Source: Streptomyces sp. GS7 (lineage in GTDB: Bacteria; Actinomycetota; Actinomycetes; Streptomycetales; Streptomycetaceae). Taken from it: a stretch of 64,000 bases of DNA. Position numbers and translations under genes: made by a program. The notes under the pieces are model-generated. The model searched no databases. It was not told the DNA's origin and saw only the letters and a list, made by a program, of their open reading frames with translations. This document shows, piece by piece, positions 24,141 through 32,440 of this stretch. Each line of letters starts with the position of its first letter. Position 1 is the stretch's first letter. The stretch is taken from assembly GCF_009834125.1 (NCBI RefSeq), contig NZ_CP047146.1, positions 3,031,501 to 3,095,500 of the forward strand, given 5' to 3'.

Positions 24141-24352
24141 GCGGACAGAAAGACGTCCGCTGCTGGTCCCGTGACAACCCTGCGGACTGCGAGCCATCAG
24201 GGCGAAGTGTCGGCAGTTTACTTCGGCGCATCCGCTCAGGAGTGCCGGATCGGCGACACCGCCTGTAGCCGTCGGGTCTGGAGACAAGTGGCGCTTGTCT
24301 CCAGACCCGACGTGTGTATCGCGTTCCAACTCGCAACGTTAAACCTCAAGTT
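24141..24352 (-). repeat. Right arm of the 212-bp inverted repeat, with hairpin
   Basis: Mirror copy of 22285-22497, starting immediately after the MDR stop codon. It carries a perfect 19-bp stem with a five-base loop at 24270-24312 (CGTCGGGTCTGGAGACAAG and its complement), well placed to terminate the MDR transcript about 130 bases after the stop. Confidence 0.85.
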
Positions 24353-24392
24353 GAGAAGCTGTTTTCAACGCCCAGCCTCCCTGGGTAAACCG

Positions 24393-24690
24393 TCAGCACC
24401 GCAACTCCTCCGGGCCGTCCAGCAGCTGGGCCGTACGCTCCAGCGAGCGCGCCAGGTGCGGGCCGGCCAGGTGCGCCTCGAAGGCATCTCAGGGCTCCCG
24501 CTCGTCCACGACCACCCAGGAGCGCGGATCGTCCGGGTCCACGTAGTTCCGGTACGACAGGCAGCGGGCTCTGCCATGCTCAGCACCACCATCGACCGCG
24601 CCTGCTCCCGCATCTCCGCCTCGCGCCCCGGCTTTGCCCGCAGCCGCGCGACCGCCGTGACCCGCTGCGATATCGACGCCCCCGCTCGTC
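24393..24690 (-). pseudogene. Broken ABM-type (quinol) monooxygenase gene
   Basis: Pieces of an antibiotic-biosynthesis-monooxygenase protein in two minus-strand frames: VTAVARLRAKPGREAEMREQ, then after a frameshift near 24585 CLSYRNYVDPDDPRSWVVVD, an in-frame TGA at 24489-24491, then DAFEAHLAGPHLARSLERTA and a stop at 24393. One shift plus one nonsense codon make it inactive. An intact distant relative is at 50451-50765. Confidence 0.75.
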
Positions 24691-24752
24691 GTTCTGTGTC
24701 CTCTCGGCTGAGCCAACCACCGCCGAGGCCCCGATCTTCGCGGACCTCGTGC

Positions 24753-25721
24753 TCAGAACCCGGTGGGCAGCCGGGGGGTGTACGGACGCTCCAGCGTCGC
24801 GAGTTCGTCGCCGGTCAGCCGGACGTCCAGCGCGGCCGCCGCGTCGTCCAGGTGGTCCGGGCGGGTCGCGCCGATGACTGGGGCGGTGACCACCGGGTTG
24901 CCCAGCACCCAGCCGAGCGCGACCTGCGCCATCGGCAGGCCCCGGGCCCCCGCGACGGACTGCACGGCGTCCACGATCGGCCGGTCGACGTCCGCGAAGA
25001 ACCGCCGGGCGACCGGATCCCCGGCCGAGCGGGCCGTCGCCTGCCCGTACGGGCGGGCCAGCCGCCCGGAGGCGAGCGGGCACCACACCAGGCTGCCCAC
25101 CCCCTGGTCGGCGAGCAGCGGGAACATCTCCCTCTCCTCCTCGCGCTGCATCAGGCTGTACTGGTGCTGCATCGACACGAAGGCCGGGCCGCCGTCCCGC
25201 GCCGCGGTGTGCTGCAGTTTGGCGAACTGCCAGGCCCACATCGAGGAGGCACCCACGTACCGGACCTTCCCGGCCGCCACCACCTCCCGCAGGGCCGCCA
25301 CGGTCTCCTCGACCGGGGTCGCCGGGTCGAAGCGGTGCAGCTGGTAGAGGTCCAGGTAGTCGGTGCCGAGGCGGGCCAGCGAGCCGTCCACCTGCGCCAG
25401 GATCGCCTTGCGGGACAGCCCGGAGCCGCCCGGGCCGTCGTGCATCGGCAGGCCCACCTTCGTCGCGAGGACGACGTCTTCGCGACGGGTGTACCGCCGC
25501 ACCGCGCGGCCGACCAGTTCCTCCGAGGCACCGCCGCCGTACACGTTGGCGGTGTCCCAGAAGGTGATGCCGAGCTCGACCGCCCGCCGGAAGACCGGCG
25601 CCGCTGCCTCTTCGTCCAGCGCCCATGGGTTGTGCCCATGGCCGCTGCCGCCGAAGCCCATGCAGCCGAGCGCGATCCGGCTGACCGTCAGGCCGGTGCC
25701 GCCGAGTTTGACGTACTCCAT
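24753..25721 (-). CDS. Aldo/keto reductase
   Basis: 322 aa from ATG 25721. AKR motifs: LGCMGFGGSGHGHNPWALDE, ITFWDTANVYGGGASEELVG (catalytic Asp and Tyr), VLATKVGLPM (catalytic Lys), DYLDLYQLHRFDP (catalytic His), GASSMWAWQFAKLQ, and a C-terminal cofactor-binding stretch VIGATRPDHLDDAAAAL. It reduces aldehydes or ketones with NADPH. It starts 11 bases after the FMN-reductase stop, so the two form an operon, divergent from an XRE-type regulator. Confidence 0.9.
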   Translation of the reverse strand: MEYVKLGGTGLTVSRIALGCMGFGGSGHGHNPWALDEEAAAPVFRRAVELGITFWDTANVYGGGASEELVGRAVRRYTRREDVVLATKVGLPMHDGPGGSGLSRKAILAQVDGSLARLGTDYLDLYQLHRFDPATPVEETVAALREVVAAGKVRYVGASSMWAWQFAKLQHTAARDGGPAFVSMQHQYSLMQREEEREMFPLLADQGVGSLVWCPLASGRLARPYGQATARSAGDPVARRFFADVDRPIVDAVQSVAGARGLPMAQVALGWVLGNPVVTAPVIGATRPDHLDDAAAALDVRLTGDELATLERPYTPRLPTGF

Positions 25722-25732
25722 CGTTCCCCCGC

Positions 25733-26329
25733 TCATGCCGGGTACGGTTCGGCGGCCCGCGCGTGCTTCAACGCGCCCGCCCACCAGGACAGTTGGTCGA
25801 GCATGGTCTTGGCGTAGCCGGCCGCCTGCGGGTCGTCCGGGCGGCCGTCCGTCCAGGCGGTGAAGTAGTTCGGGAAGGCCAGGCCGTCCCGGATGGTCAC
25901 CGCGTGCAGCTCGGTCAGCACGTTCTCCAGGTGCAGCACGGCGTGCCGGCCGCCTGCCGCGCCGCCGTAGCTCACGAAGGCGACCGGCTTGGCCGTCCAC
26001 TGGGTGAAGTGCCAGTCGATGGCGGCCTTCAGCGAGGCAGGGTAGCTGTGGTTGTACTCCGGCGTGACGATCAGGAAGGCGTCCGCGCCCTCCAGGGCCT
26101 CGGTCAGCCCGGCCATCCCGGCCGGGCGGGGGTAGTCGGCGCCCGCGAACTTCGGCGGGGCAGAGGGCAGGGCCAGTGGGAGGTCCACCTCGGCCAGGTC
26201 GACCACCTCCACCTCGAACCCGCCGTGCGCGACGGCCTGTTCGGCCACCCACGAGGACACCACCGGGCCGAACCGGCCCTCCCGGACGCTGCCGACGAGG
26301 ATCACCAACTTGTGCGTGTTCTTCTCCAT
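25733..26329 (-). CDS. NADPH-dependent FMN reductase
   Basis: 198 aa from ATG 26329 (an ATG four codons earlier is possible). Flavodoxin-like fold with the FMN phosphate site VILVGSVREGRFGPVVSSWV, then VTPEYNHSYPASLKAAIDW and VSYGGAAGGRHAVLHLENVL, all diagnostic for the NADPH-dependent FMN reductase family. It likely supplies reduced flavin or reduces quinones. First gene of a two-gene unit with the aldo/keto reductase. Confidence 0.9.
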   Translation of the reverse strand: MEKNTHKLVILVGSVREGRFGPVVSSWVAEQAVAHGGFEVEVVDLAEVDLPLALPSAPPKFAGADYPRPAGMAGLTEALEGADAFLIVTPEYNHSYPASLKAAIDWHFTQWTAKPVAFVSYGGAAGGRHAVLHLENVLTELHAVTIRDGLAFPNYFTAWTDGRPDDPQAAGYAKTMLDQLSWWAGALKHARAAEPYPA

Positions 26330-26431
26330 GTCCACCACCATCGGCCCGCCCGCCGGCCGCAACCAGACCGTGCCCAGGCTGGCCCCCGCAGGGCCACCCT
26401 CCGTGCTGCCGCCAACCGCTACGCTCGTCGC

Positions 26432-27268
26432 ATGGGCACACCACTGGGGGACTTCATCCGCGCCAAGCGCGACAGCATCCAGCCCGAGACGCTCGGCCTG
26501 CCCGACCACGGCCGCCGCCGCTCGCCCGGGCTGCGCCGCTCCGACCTGGCCGTCCGCGCCGGCATCAGCGTCGAGTACCTGACCCGGCTGGAGCAGGGCC
26601 GCGACCGCAACCCCTCCCCGGCCGTGGTCCACACGCTCGCCGACGCCCTCAGCCTCGACCCCGCCGAGCGCGGTCACCTGCGCTACCTTGCGAAGATCAC
26701 CGGCGGCGCCTGCGCCGGCCACACCCGGCCCGCCCCGCCGCCCCGCGACGTCCGCCCGGCCGTCCGCGAGACCCTGCGCCTGCTCGAACCGGGCGTCGCC
26801 GCCGTCACCAACCGCCTCGGCGACATCCTCGCCCACACCAGCGGCTACGCCGCCGTCCTCGGGACGACCGGCCTGCTCGACGGCCCGGCTCCGAACCTCA
26901 CCCGCTACGTCTTCACCGACCCCCGGTCTCGCACCCTCTTCCCCGACTGGGACGAGGTCGCCGACGAGCAGGCCTTCGACCTCTGGCTCGGCCCCTCGGC
27001 CGAGAACTCCGAGTGGCTCAGCACCGAACTCGCCCCCGTGGCCGGCTCCGAGTTCACCCGCCGCCTGGGCAACCACCGCGTCCCCCGCCGCGGACCGCTC
27101 CGCCTCCAGCACCCGGCCGGGCCCGAACTCCGCCTGCTGCGCGAGAGCTTGGACCTCACCGCCGACGCCCAGCAGCTCCTCGTCCTGCTCCCTGCCGACG
27201 AGGACACCGCCGCCCACCTCGACCGGCTCACCCAGCCAGCCCCGGCCCGCCTGCGGGCGATCTCCTGA
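26432..27268 (+). CDS. XRE-type regulator with MmyB-like ligand domain
   Basis: 278 aa. The ATG at 26432 follows a TACGCT -10-like box by seven bases and lacks a ribosome site, so the mRNA may be leaderless. The N-terminus LGDFIRAKRDSIQPETLGLP and helix-turn-helix LRRSDLAVRAGISVEYLTRL, EQGRDRNPSPAVVHTLADAL, are followed by the MmyB-like region AVTNRLGDILAHTSGYAAVL, LFPDWDEVADEQAFDLWL and LGNHRV. This family often represses an adjacent oxidoreductase gene; here the divergent FMN reductase-AKR unit is the likely target. Confidence 0.88.
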   Translation: MGTPLGDFIRAKRDSIQPETLGLPDHGRRRSPGLRRSDLAVRAGISVEYLTRLEQGRDRNPSPAVVHTLADALSLDPAERGHLRYLAKITGGACAGHTRPAPPPRDVRPAVRETLRLLEPGVAAVTNRLGDILAHTSGYAAVLGTTGLLDGPAPNLTRYVFTDPRSRTLFPDWDEVADEQAFDLWLGPSAENSEWLSTELAPVAGSEFTRRLGNHRVPRRGPLRLQHPAGPELRLLRESLDLTADAQQLLVLLPADEDTAAHLDRLTQPAPARLRAIS

Positions 27269-27384
27269 GCGTGGCGAATTCGACGATCCGGTCCAGGGAC
27301 GGCTTCCAGCATTGCGTGGTATCCACGACCAGGCAGGGGACGTCGAGCGAAAACGCACCCCACGACTCGATCGGCGCTTCCCCT

Positions 27385-27725
27385 ACGCGATGCTGAGCCC
27401 GGCAGGAGGTCGAACCACGCTCACCATCGACCAGTCGATCCTGCCGTCTGCCGTCTGCCGTCTGACGACCAGCGCCTGTGGCGTTCGTACATGCTCCTCC
27501 GCGAACCGAAACGCGCAGGCAGATCCCGCCATGGCATCCCGATACGCTGCCGGTACAGGATCCCGTTGACGATCTTGCAGTGGCTCGCCCAACGACCGCC
27601 GCGCCTATCGGACTTCGGCAGATGAGACTTCAGCCGGACCCACTCCGTGTTCGTGAGATCTTCGCGCGTCGTGCTCATGCCAATGATCCGGGACCGCAGC
27701 GGTCACAGGTTCCGCGGAACAGACC
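27385..27725 (-). mobile_element. Truncated IS5-type insertion sequence
   Basis: The minus strand from 27678 encodes LTNTEWVRLKSHLPKSDRRG, VNGILYRQRIGMPWRDLPAR and SMYERHRRWSSDG, the N-terminal third of an IS5-family transposase. It then shifts frame (RIDWSMVSV) and fades near 27385. The catalytic region is absent. A terminal-repeat-like end (GGGTCTGTTCCGCGGAACC) lies at about 27703-27724, directly against the ProC-like gene stop. Confidence 0.7.
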
Positions 27726-28505
27726 CTAGTTCAGATCGGCGAGGAGGCCGTCCAGGGCCTCCTCGAGGGCTGCGGCGTTGGCCGGATCGAACCAGGTGGT
27801 GCGGATGCGCTCGTTGTTCCCTTTGGGTGTCTCGTGGTCGGCGGCGAGTTGGTGCAGAGGGCGGGTCTCGTCGTCCAAGGAGCGGCCGACGTTCTGGAAG
27901 AGGCCGCGCACATAGCGGTCGGCGGCGTCGGGGGCGATGCCGTTGCCGACAGCCCAAGAGGTGAGCGTGGCGAGGTAGGTGTAGTGGGCGGTGAGCGTCC
28001 CGGTCAGTGCGGAGAAGACGTTGAAGGCGCCCTCGTCCGCGACGGGGAGCGCTCCTCCCAGTTGATCGAAGAGGGAGTCGACCGCTGGGTGCGAGGGGCA
28101 GGTCACGGTGACGGAGCGGCGCTCGCGCACTGCGGGCAGCGGGATGGCGCGGACGATCGGGGCGCCGGTGGCGAGGGTCCGGCGCAGGTCGTCGGTGGCG
28201 ACGCCGGCGATCAGGTTGACCACGATCTTGTCGTCGTTCACCTTCAACCCGGTGAGGGCCTCGTGGTGGTCCTGGCGGCGCACGGCGATGACCACCAGCT
28301 CGGAGCGGTCCACAACCTCCTGGTTGTCGGCGCATACCTGGACGCCCTCATAGCGCTCGGACAGTTCGGCGGCGGTGCGGGCCCCTCGGGGAGACAGGAA
28401 GACGTCTGGCAACGCACTGCCCTCGTTGCGCAGGCCCTCGACGATGGCCCGGCCGATCTCGCCCACTCCGATAATGCCGATGCGCTGCACTGTGTCTTCC
28501 TCCAT
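27726..28505 (-). CDS. ProC-like NAD(P)-dependent reductase
   Basis: 259 aa, ATG 28505. Rossmann start QRIGIIGVGEIGRAIVEGLR, ELVVIAVRRQDHHEALTGLK, IVVNLIAGVATDDLRRTLA and IVRAIPLPAVRERRSVTVTC. This is the pyrroline-5-carboxylate reductase family layout, but the C-terminal dimerisation motif differs from housekeeping ProC, so an imine or ketone substrate is more likely than proline synthesis. Last gene of the esterase-AKR-membrane protein set; its 3' end abuts the IS5 remnant. Confidence 0.78.
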   Translation of the reverse strand: MEEDTVQRIGIIGVGEIGRAIVEGLRNEGSALPDVFLSPRGARTAAELSERYEGVQVCADNQEVVDRSELVVIAVRRQDHHEALTGLKVNDDKIVVNLIAGVATDDLRRTLATGAPIVRAIPLPAVRERRSVTVTCPSHPAVDSLFDQLGGALPVADEGAFNVFSALTGTLTAHYTYLATLTSWAVGNGIAPDAADRYVRGLFQNVGRSLDDETRPLHQLAADHETPKGNNERIRTTWFDPANAAALEEALDGLLADLN

Positions 28506-28599
28506 GGTGCGCGGTAGTCGTGACTTGTGTTGGTGCTCGATCTGTGCGGTCGCGATGGTTGCCGTCGGCTCCTCACATATGGAGTCGAACGAGTCGACG

Positions 28600-29049
28600 T
28601 CACGTCAGTCGGGGGCTTCTCCACAGCAATGTGACCGCGGCGACGCCCGCCAGGCTGGGAATCATCCCGGCCCAGCCCAGCTCCGGCGGCAGTCCGGTCG
28701 CACCGGAGGTGTCCTTGGTCAGCAGCCCGGCCAGTCCGACGCTGGTGCCGAGCATGAACACCACGGTCGCGGCGGGACGGGCCCATCGCTTGCCTGCCTT
28801 GACAGCCCAGGCCATCGTGAGCCAGGCAAGGACGCCGAGCGCTCCGATGACGGACATCACGACCAGGCAGGTGGTGACGGCCGAGTCGACCCGCGCCTGG
28901 AGGTAGCTGGGATAGGCGGCCCGGATGTGGTCGGCCAGCAGATGGGTGGTGCCGCGGTCGATGTACGGGGCGATCGTCGCTAGGACAGTGAGCGCAAGGC
29001 CCACGTACATCGCTGCGAGCAGCCTTCGTGCATGGGGTGGTTGCGTCAT
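28600..29049 (-). CDS. Four-helix membrane protein
   Basis: 149 aa from ATG 29049; an alternative ATG at 29079 forms an ATGA overlap with the AKR stop and would add ten residues. Hydrophobic segments: RLLAAMYVGLALTVLATIAP, SAVTTCLVVMSVIGALGVLA, ARPAATVVFMLGTSVGLAGL and MIPSLAGVAAVTLLW. The pattern is common in actinobacterial small integral membrane proteins of unknown function. Confidence 0.7.
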   Translation of the reverse strand: MTQPPHARRLLAAMYVGLALTVLATIAPYIDRGTTHLLADHIRAAYPSYLQARVDSAVTTCLVVMSVIGALGVLAWLTMAWAVKAGKRWARPAATVVFMLGTSVGLAGLLTKDTSGATGLPPELGWAGMIPSLAGVAAVTLLWRSPRLT

Positions 29050-29075
29050 CAGGGTGCTTCTCTCTTCATTTCCCT

Positions 29076-30053
29076 TCATTGGTCGATCAGGGCGATGCCG
29101 TGGTCGCCATACCGGGCCCCTTGGGCCCCGGCGTCGGGAACGGCGGCGTCGATGTCGCCGAGGTCGGTGGCGGTCAGGTGCAGGTCGAGGGCGGCCAGGT
29201 TGTCGCGCAGGTGGGGGCGGCGGGAGCTGCCGGGGATGGGGATGACGTCGCCGCCGCGGGTGAGGAGCCAGGCGAGGGCGATCTGAGCGGGGGTTGCGCT
29301 CTTGGCAGCGGCGAGGTGGGTGATGGCGTCGACGATGGCGAGATTGGCCTTGAGGTCGTGGCCGTTGTAGCGGGGAGCGGTGGCGCGGAAGTCGCCGGGT
29401 TCGTACCGTGTAGTGGCGCGGACGGACCCGGTCAGCAGACCGCGACCGAGAGGGCTGTAGGCGATCAGAGTGGCGCCGACACTGCGGATCGTGGGCAGGA
29501 TGTCGATTTCGACATGGCGTTCCCACAGCGAGTACTCGGTCTGGACGGCGCTGATCGGATGGATGGCGTGGGCGCGGCGGAGGGTGGCGGCCGAGACCTC
29601 GGACAGGCCGATGTGGCCCACCTTGCCCTGGGCCACCAGGTCGGCCAGGGCGCCGACGGACTCCTCGACAGGCACGGCGGGGTCGATGCGGGCTAGGTAG
29701 TACACGTCGATGTGTTCGGTGCGCAGCCGGCGCAACGAGGCTTCGCAGGCACGCTGCAGATCGTTGGGTGAGCCGGCGGGGACCAGGCCTTCGGCGGTGC
29801 GGCGGACTCCGGTCTTGGTGGCCAGTACGACGCGATCGCGGTGCGGTGCGAGGGACCGACCGAGGAGTTCCTCGTTTACTCCGTCGCCGTAGAAGTCGCC
29901 GGTGTCGAACAGTGTCACGCCCGAATCGAGGGCCTCCAGCAGGGTGGCTGCGGCCTCGTGCGGGTCGGTGGGGCCGTAGATGCCGGTCATGCTCATGCAG
30001 CCGAGGCCGAGTCGGGAGACCGCCGGGCCGTCGGGTCCAAGGGTGGGGTTCAT
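29076..30053 (-). CDS. Aldo/keto reductase (second)
   Basis: 325 aa, ATG 30053 with GGAGG four bases upstream. AKR landmarks: LGLGCMSMTGIYGPTDPHEA, VTLFDTGDFYGDGVNEELLG, VVLATKTGVR and EHIDVYYLARIDPAVPVEES. The usual catalytic His (in LHR-type motifs) is replaced by an Ala-Arg-Ile sequence, and PIPGSSRRPHLRDNL is the cofactor segment. Loss of the His may change the substrate range. It starts ten bases past the esterase stop, so it is co-transcribed. Confidence 0.88.
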   Translation of the reverse strand: MNPTLGPDGPAVSRLGLGCMSMTGIYGPTDPHEAAATLLEALDSGVTLFDTGDFYGDGVNEELLGRSLAPHRDRVVLATKTGVRRTAEGLVPAGSPNDLQRACEASLRRLRTEHIDVYYLARIDPAVPVEESVGALADLVAQGKVGHIGLSEVSAATLRRAHAIHPISAVQTEYSLWERHVEIDILPTIRSVGATLIAYSPLGRGLLTGSVRATTRYEPGDFRATAPRYNGHDLKANLAIVDAITHLAAAKSATPAQIALAWLLTRGGDVIPIPGSSRRPHLRDNLAALDLHLTATDLGDIDAAVPDAGAQGARYGDHGIALIDQ

Positions 30054-30063
30054 TGCTCCTCCG

Positions 30064-31026
30064 TCACTTTGCCAGGGCCGCGCGGAGGAACGCGAGGATC
30101 TCCGCCTGGGCGACCGCGGCCTGTGGTTCCACGCCGGGCAGGGTGAGGAACGCGTGCTTTGCGCCCGGGTATTCGGAGAGTCGCGCAGAGGTCCCTGCCT
30201 CGCGCAGTCGCTCGGCGTAGCGGCGGCCGTGGTCGGCGACCGCGTCCTGGGTGGGCACCACCACGAGCGCCGGGGCGAGCCCACTCAGGTCGTCCGCGTG
30301 CAGCGGCGAGACGGCGCCGGCGTCGGCTCCCGGCGGGACGGCGAGCCGCTGGAAGAGCCGGAGTAGTGGCAGGGCCCGGGTCGGGCTGTATGCGTACCCG
30401 GCGATCGAGGGGTACTCGAACATCGTCTCGGTCACGTCGACTGCGGGGTTGACCAGCACCTGCGCCGTGAGCTCCAGCCCGGCTTCCCTGGCCCGGATGG
30501 CCGTCAGCGCGCTGATCAGCGCGCCGCAGCTCTCACCGAAGACGGCCGCGCGCGCCGGGTCGACGCCCCACTGCGCGGCGTGCCGCATCACGTGCCGGAG
30601 CACGTCCCAGCCGTCGTCAGCGGCGTGCGCGAGCGGGCTGCCGGGGGCGAGGAGGCGGTGCTCGACCGAGACGACGAGGGCGGGCAGTCGGGCGGCGAGG
30701 TGGCTGTTGGTCCAGTCGCACTGCACCGCCGTGCCCACGAAGCCGCCTCCATGGACATGGACCACGAGAGGCAGGTCGGTTCGAGCTGCGGCTTCGTCGT
30801 CTCCCGTCGGCGCCGGCCGATAGACCCGGACCGGGAGGGCGCGGCCGGGCAGCGCGATCTCCTGCCAATCGATCGCAGCGCCGGGATCCGGCTCTCCGAG
30901 GATCGCCCGCGCCTCGCCGGAGGCCCGGAAGCGGTTCTCCGCGTCGCGATAGGCGAGCAGCTCCTCGGCTGTGATCGCCGAGAAGTCCGGCTCCGGCGGC
31001 CGTATCGCGGTGGTGGTCTCGCTCAT
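30064..31026 (-). CDS. HSL-family alpha/beta-hydrolase (esterase)
   Basis: 320 aa, ATG 31026. Hormone-sensitive-lipase family: oxyanion motif HVHGGGFVGTAVQCDW, nucleophile elbow VFGESCGALISALTA (G-E-S-C-G, with Ser flanked by Cys), acid residue near VVPTQDAVADHGRRYAERL and catalytic His in GAKHAFLTLPG. It hydrolyses short-chain esters. First gene of a four-gene set (esterase, AKR, membrane protein, ProC-like), divergent from a TetR regulator. Confidence 0.9.
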   Translation of the reverse strand: MSETTTAIRPPEPDFSAITAEELLAYRDAENRFRASGEARAILGEPDPGAAIDWQEIALPGRALPVRVYRPAPTGDDEAAARTDLPLVVHVHGGGFVGTAVQCDWTNSHLAARLPALVVSVEHRLLAPGSPLAHAADDGWDVLRHVMRHAAQWGVDPARAAVFGESCGALISALTAIRAREAGLELTAQVLVNPAVDVTETMFEYPSIAGYAYSPTRALPLLRLFQRLAVPPGADAGAVSPLHADDLSGLAPALVVVPTQDAVADHGRRYAERLREAGTSARLSEYPGAKHAFLTLPGVEPQAAVAQAEILAFLRAALAK

Positions 31027-31095
31027 GTGTCCTTCTCCCCTTCCGGCTGGACGCCGGGTGTGTCGTCGTGACTGGACCACGTGTTGCACCCCATT

Positions 31096-31114
31096 ATGCA
31101 CGCAGTGCGTGCAT
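31096..31114. promoter_or_regulatory. TetR operator between esterase and regulator
   Basis: ATGCACGCA-G-TGCGTGCAT is a perfect palindrome with nine-base arms, centred between the divergent esterase and TetR genes. A further TGCAC half-site lies at 31086 and a TGCAT at 31122. Confidence 0.75.
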
Positions 31115-31158
31115 CAGCAAGTGCATAGATTAGAGTGAGTCCTGACGAGAGGGGCGAG

Positions 31159-31812
31159 ATGACTGGCCGAAGGCGATGGTCGACCGAGGAGATCCTGGAC
31201 ACGGCGGCGGAACTGCTGCGCACGAGCGACGCCGAGTCGTTCAGCGTGCGCAAACTCGCCGCAGCGCTCGGGACCGACTCCTCCAGCCTCTACCGGCACT
31301 TCCGCAACAAGACCGAACTACTGCGCGCGGTCGCCGACCGGATCCTGCTGGCCGCCATGGACGGCTACCGCCCCCAGGGCGACTGGAAGCAGCGCGTCAC
31401 CGCCCTGGCCCTGCACCTGCGCGAGGCATTCGGCGAGCAACCCCAACTCGCCGCCGTCTGGGGACGCTACGGGTCCGGCGGCACCGGATCCCGATTGGTC
31501 ATGGAGGAACTGCTGCAGGCCCTGGGCACGTCCGGCCTGCCCGACGAGGAGGTCCCGGCGCGATACCACCGCATCGTGATCCTCCTCGCCGCGCTGATCT
31601 CCTCCGAGGCGGGTATCAGCACCATCACCCCCAAGGAGTACGAACAGGGCATGGAGCAGTTCCGCGTCGCGGTGCTCGGCGCCGACCCCGAACACTTCCC
31701 CGCCCTGGCCCACTTCGCCCGCGACATCCGCCCCCTCGGAGCCGACCGCCGCGCCGCATTCGAAGAAATCCTCGCCGCCCAACTCGCCCACATCGAGGCC
31801 CAGATCCCCTGA
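31159..31812 (+). CDS. TetR-family regulator of the esterase operon
   Basis: 217 aa from ATG 31159 (GAGGGG four bases upstream). The helix-turn-helix is WSTEEILDTAAELLRTSDAE, FSVRKLAAALGTDSSSLYRH, FRNKTELLRAVADRILLA, followed by a TetR_C-like ligand domain (VTALALHLREAFGEQPQLA). Its start lies 45 bases from the palindrome, so it probably represses itself and the esterase operon. Confidence 0.88.
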   Translation: MTGRRRWSTEEILDTAAELLRTSDAESFSVRKLAAALGTDSSSLYRHFRNKTELLRAVADRILLAAMDGYRPQGDWKQRVTALALHLREAFGEQPQLAAVWGRYGSGGTGSRLVMEELLQALGTSGLPDEEVPARYHRIVILLAALISSEAGISTITPKEYEQGMEQFRVAVLGADPEHFPALAHFARDIRPLGADRRAAFEEILAAQLAHIEAQIP

Positions 31813-31959
31813 TGCACCGAATCACGCGTGCCATGCGGTCGGGGCGCGCCGCTGCCGCAGGCCCGGTGCCGCAGGCTCGGTGCTGGAGCAGCGGCCGAGG
31901 AAGTTGAAGTGGTCGTACCGGCGCGAGGAGACCCGGGCGGTCGTTCAGACCGAGCCTGA

Positions 31960-32440
31960 CCAACCGCCCGCCGATTGGACAGTAGGCACTCCGGGCGCGG
32001 GGCGGGCCGGACGCCCCGGCCGCCGTGGCTGGGGCCGATTCGAGGTGGGAGTTCATGTCCGGCTCGAACCGACCGTAGGGGTTCACATGGTGCCAGAACG
32101 GCGGGGATAGGGCTCGCCGTTCGGCGTCGGTGAGCCGCTTCTCCTCGCTCAGGCCGTACGCACCGCCCGGCCCAGCTCCTCGATCGCCTGGTAGGTGGGG
32201 TGCTTGGGCCCGCCGCGGGCGAAAGCGCCGCAGGACCTGCTCGGCCTCGGCGGTGTCCAGGCGCAGGGCGGTGGCGCACTTCACGATCTGGTCGTATTGC
32301 CGGCGGATCAGGGCCCAGTCGATCGTCTTGCTCGACAGCACCGGCCCCCGGCGAGGCCACTTCTCGTCCTCCCCGGCCGCCGGCCGGTACAGCCGCGCCG
32401 AGCCGACGTTCTCAGCAACGTGGAGCGGCCCCTCAAAGGA
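31960..32440 (-). pseudogene. Degraded Tn3-family transposase fragment
   Basis: The minus strand reads GSARLYRPAAGEDEKWPRRG, VLSSKTIDWALIRRQYDQIV and KCATALRLDTAEAEQVLRRF, then in another frame GGPKHPTYQAIEELGRAVRT. After a deletion come LTDAERRALSPPFWHHVNPY and GRFEPDMNSHLESAPATAA. These are the conserved late blocks and extreme C-terminus of Tn3 transposases. The large region between them is gone. Confidence 0.75.

Noticed and set aside
22285..24352. Composite transposon with the 212-bp repeats as insertion sequences
   Set aside because: The arms contain no transposase or terminal-repeat structure of a known IS. Mobility remains only a hypothesis.
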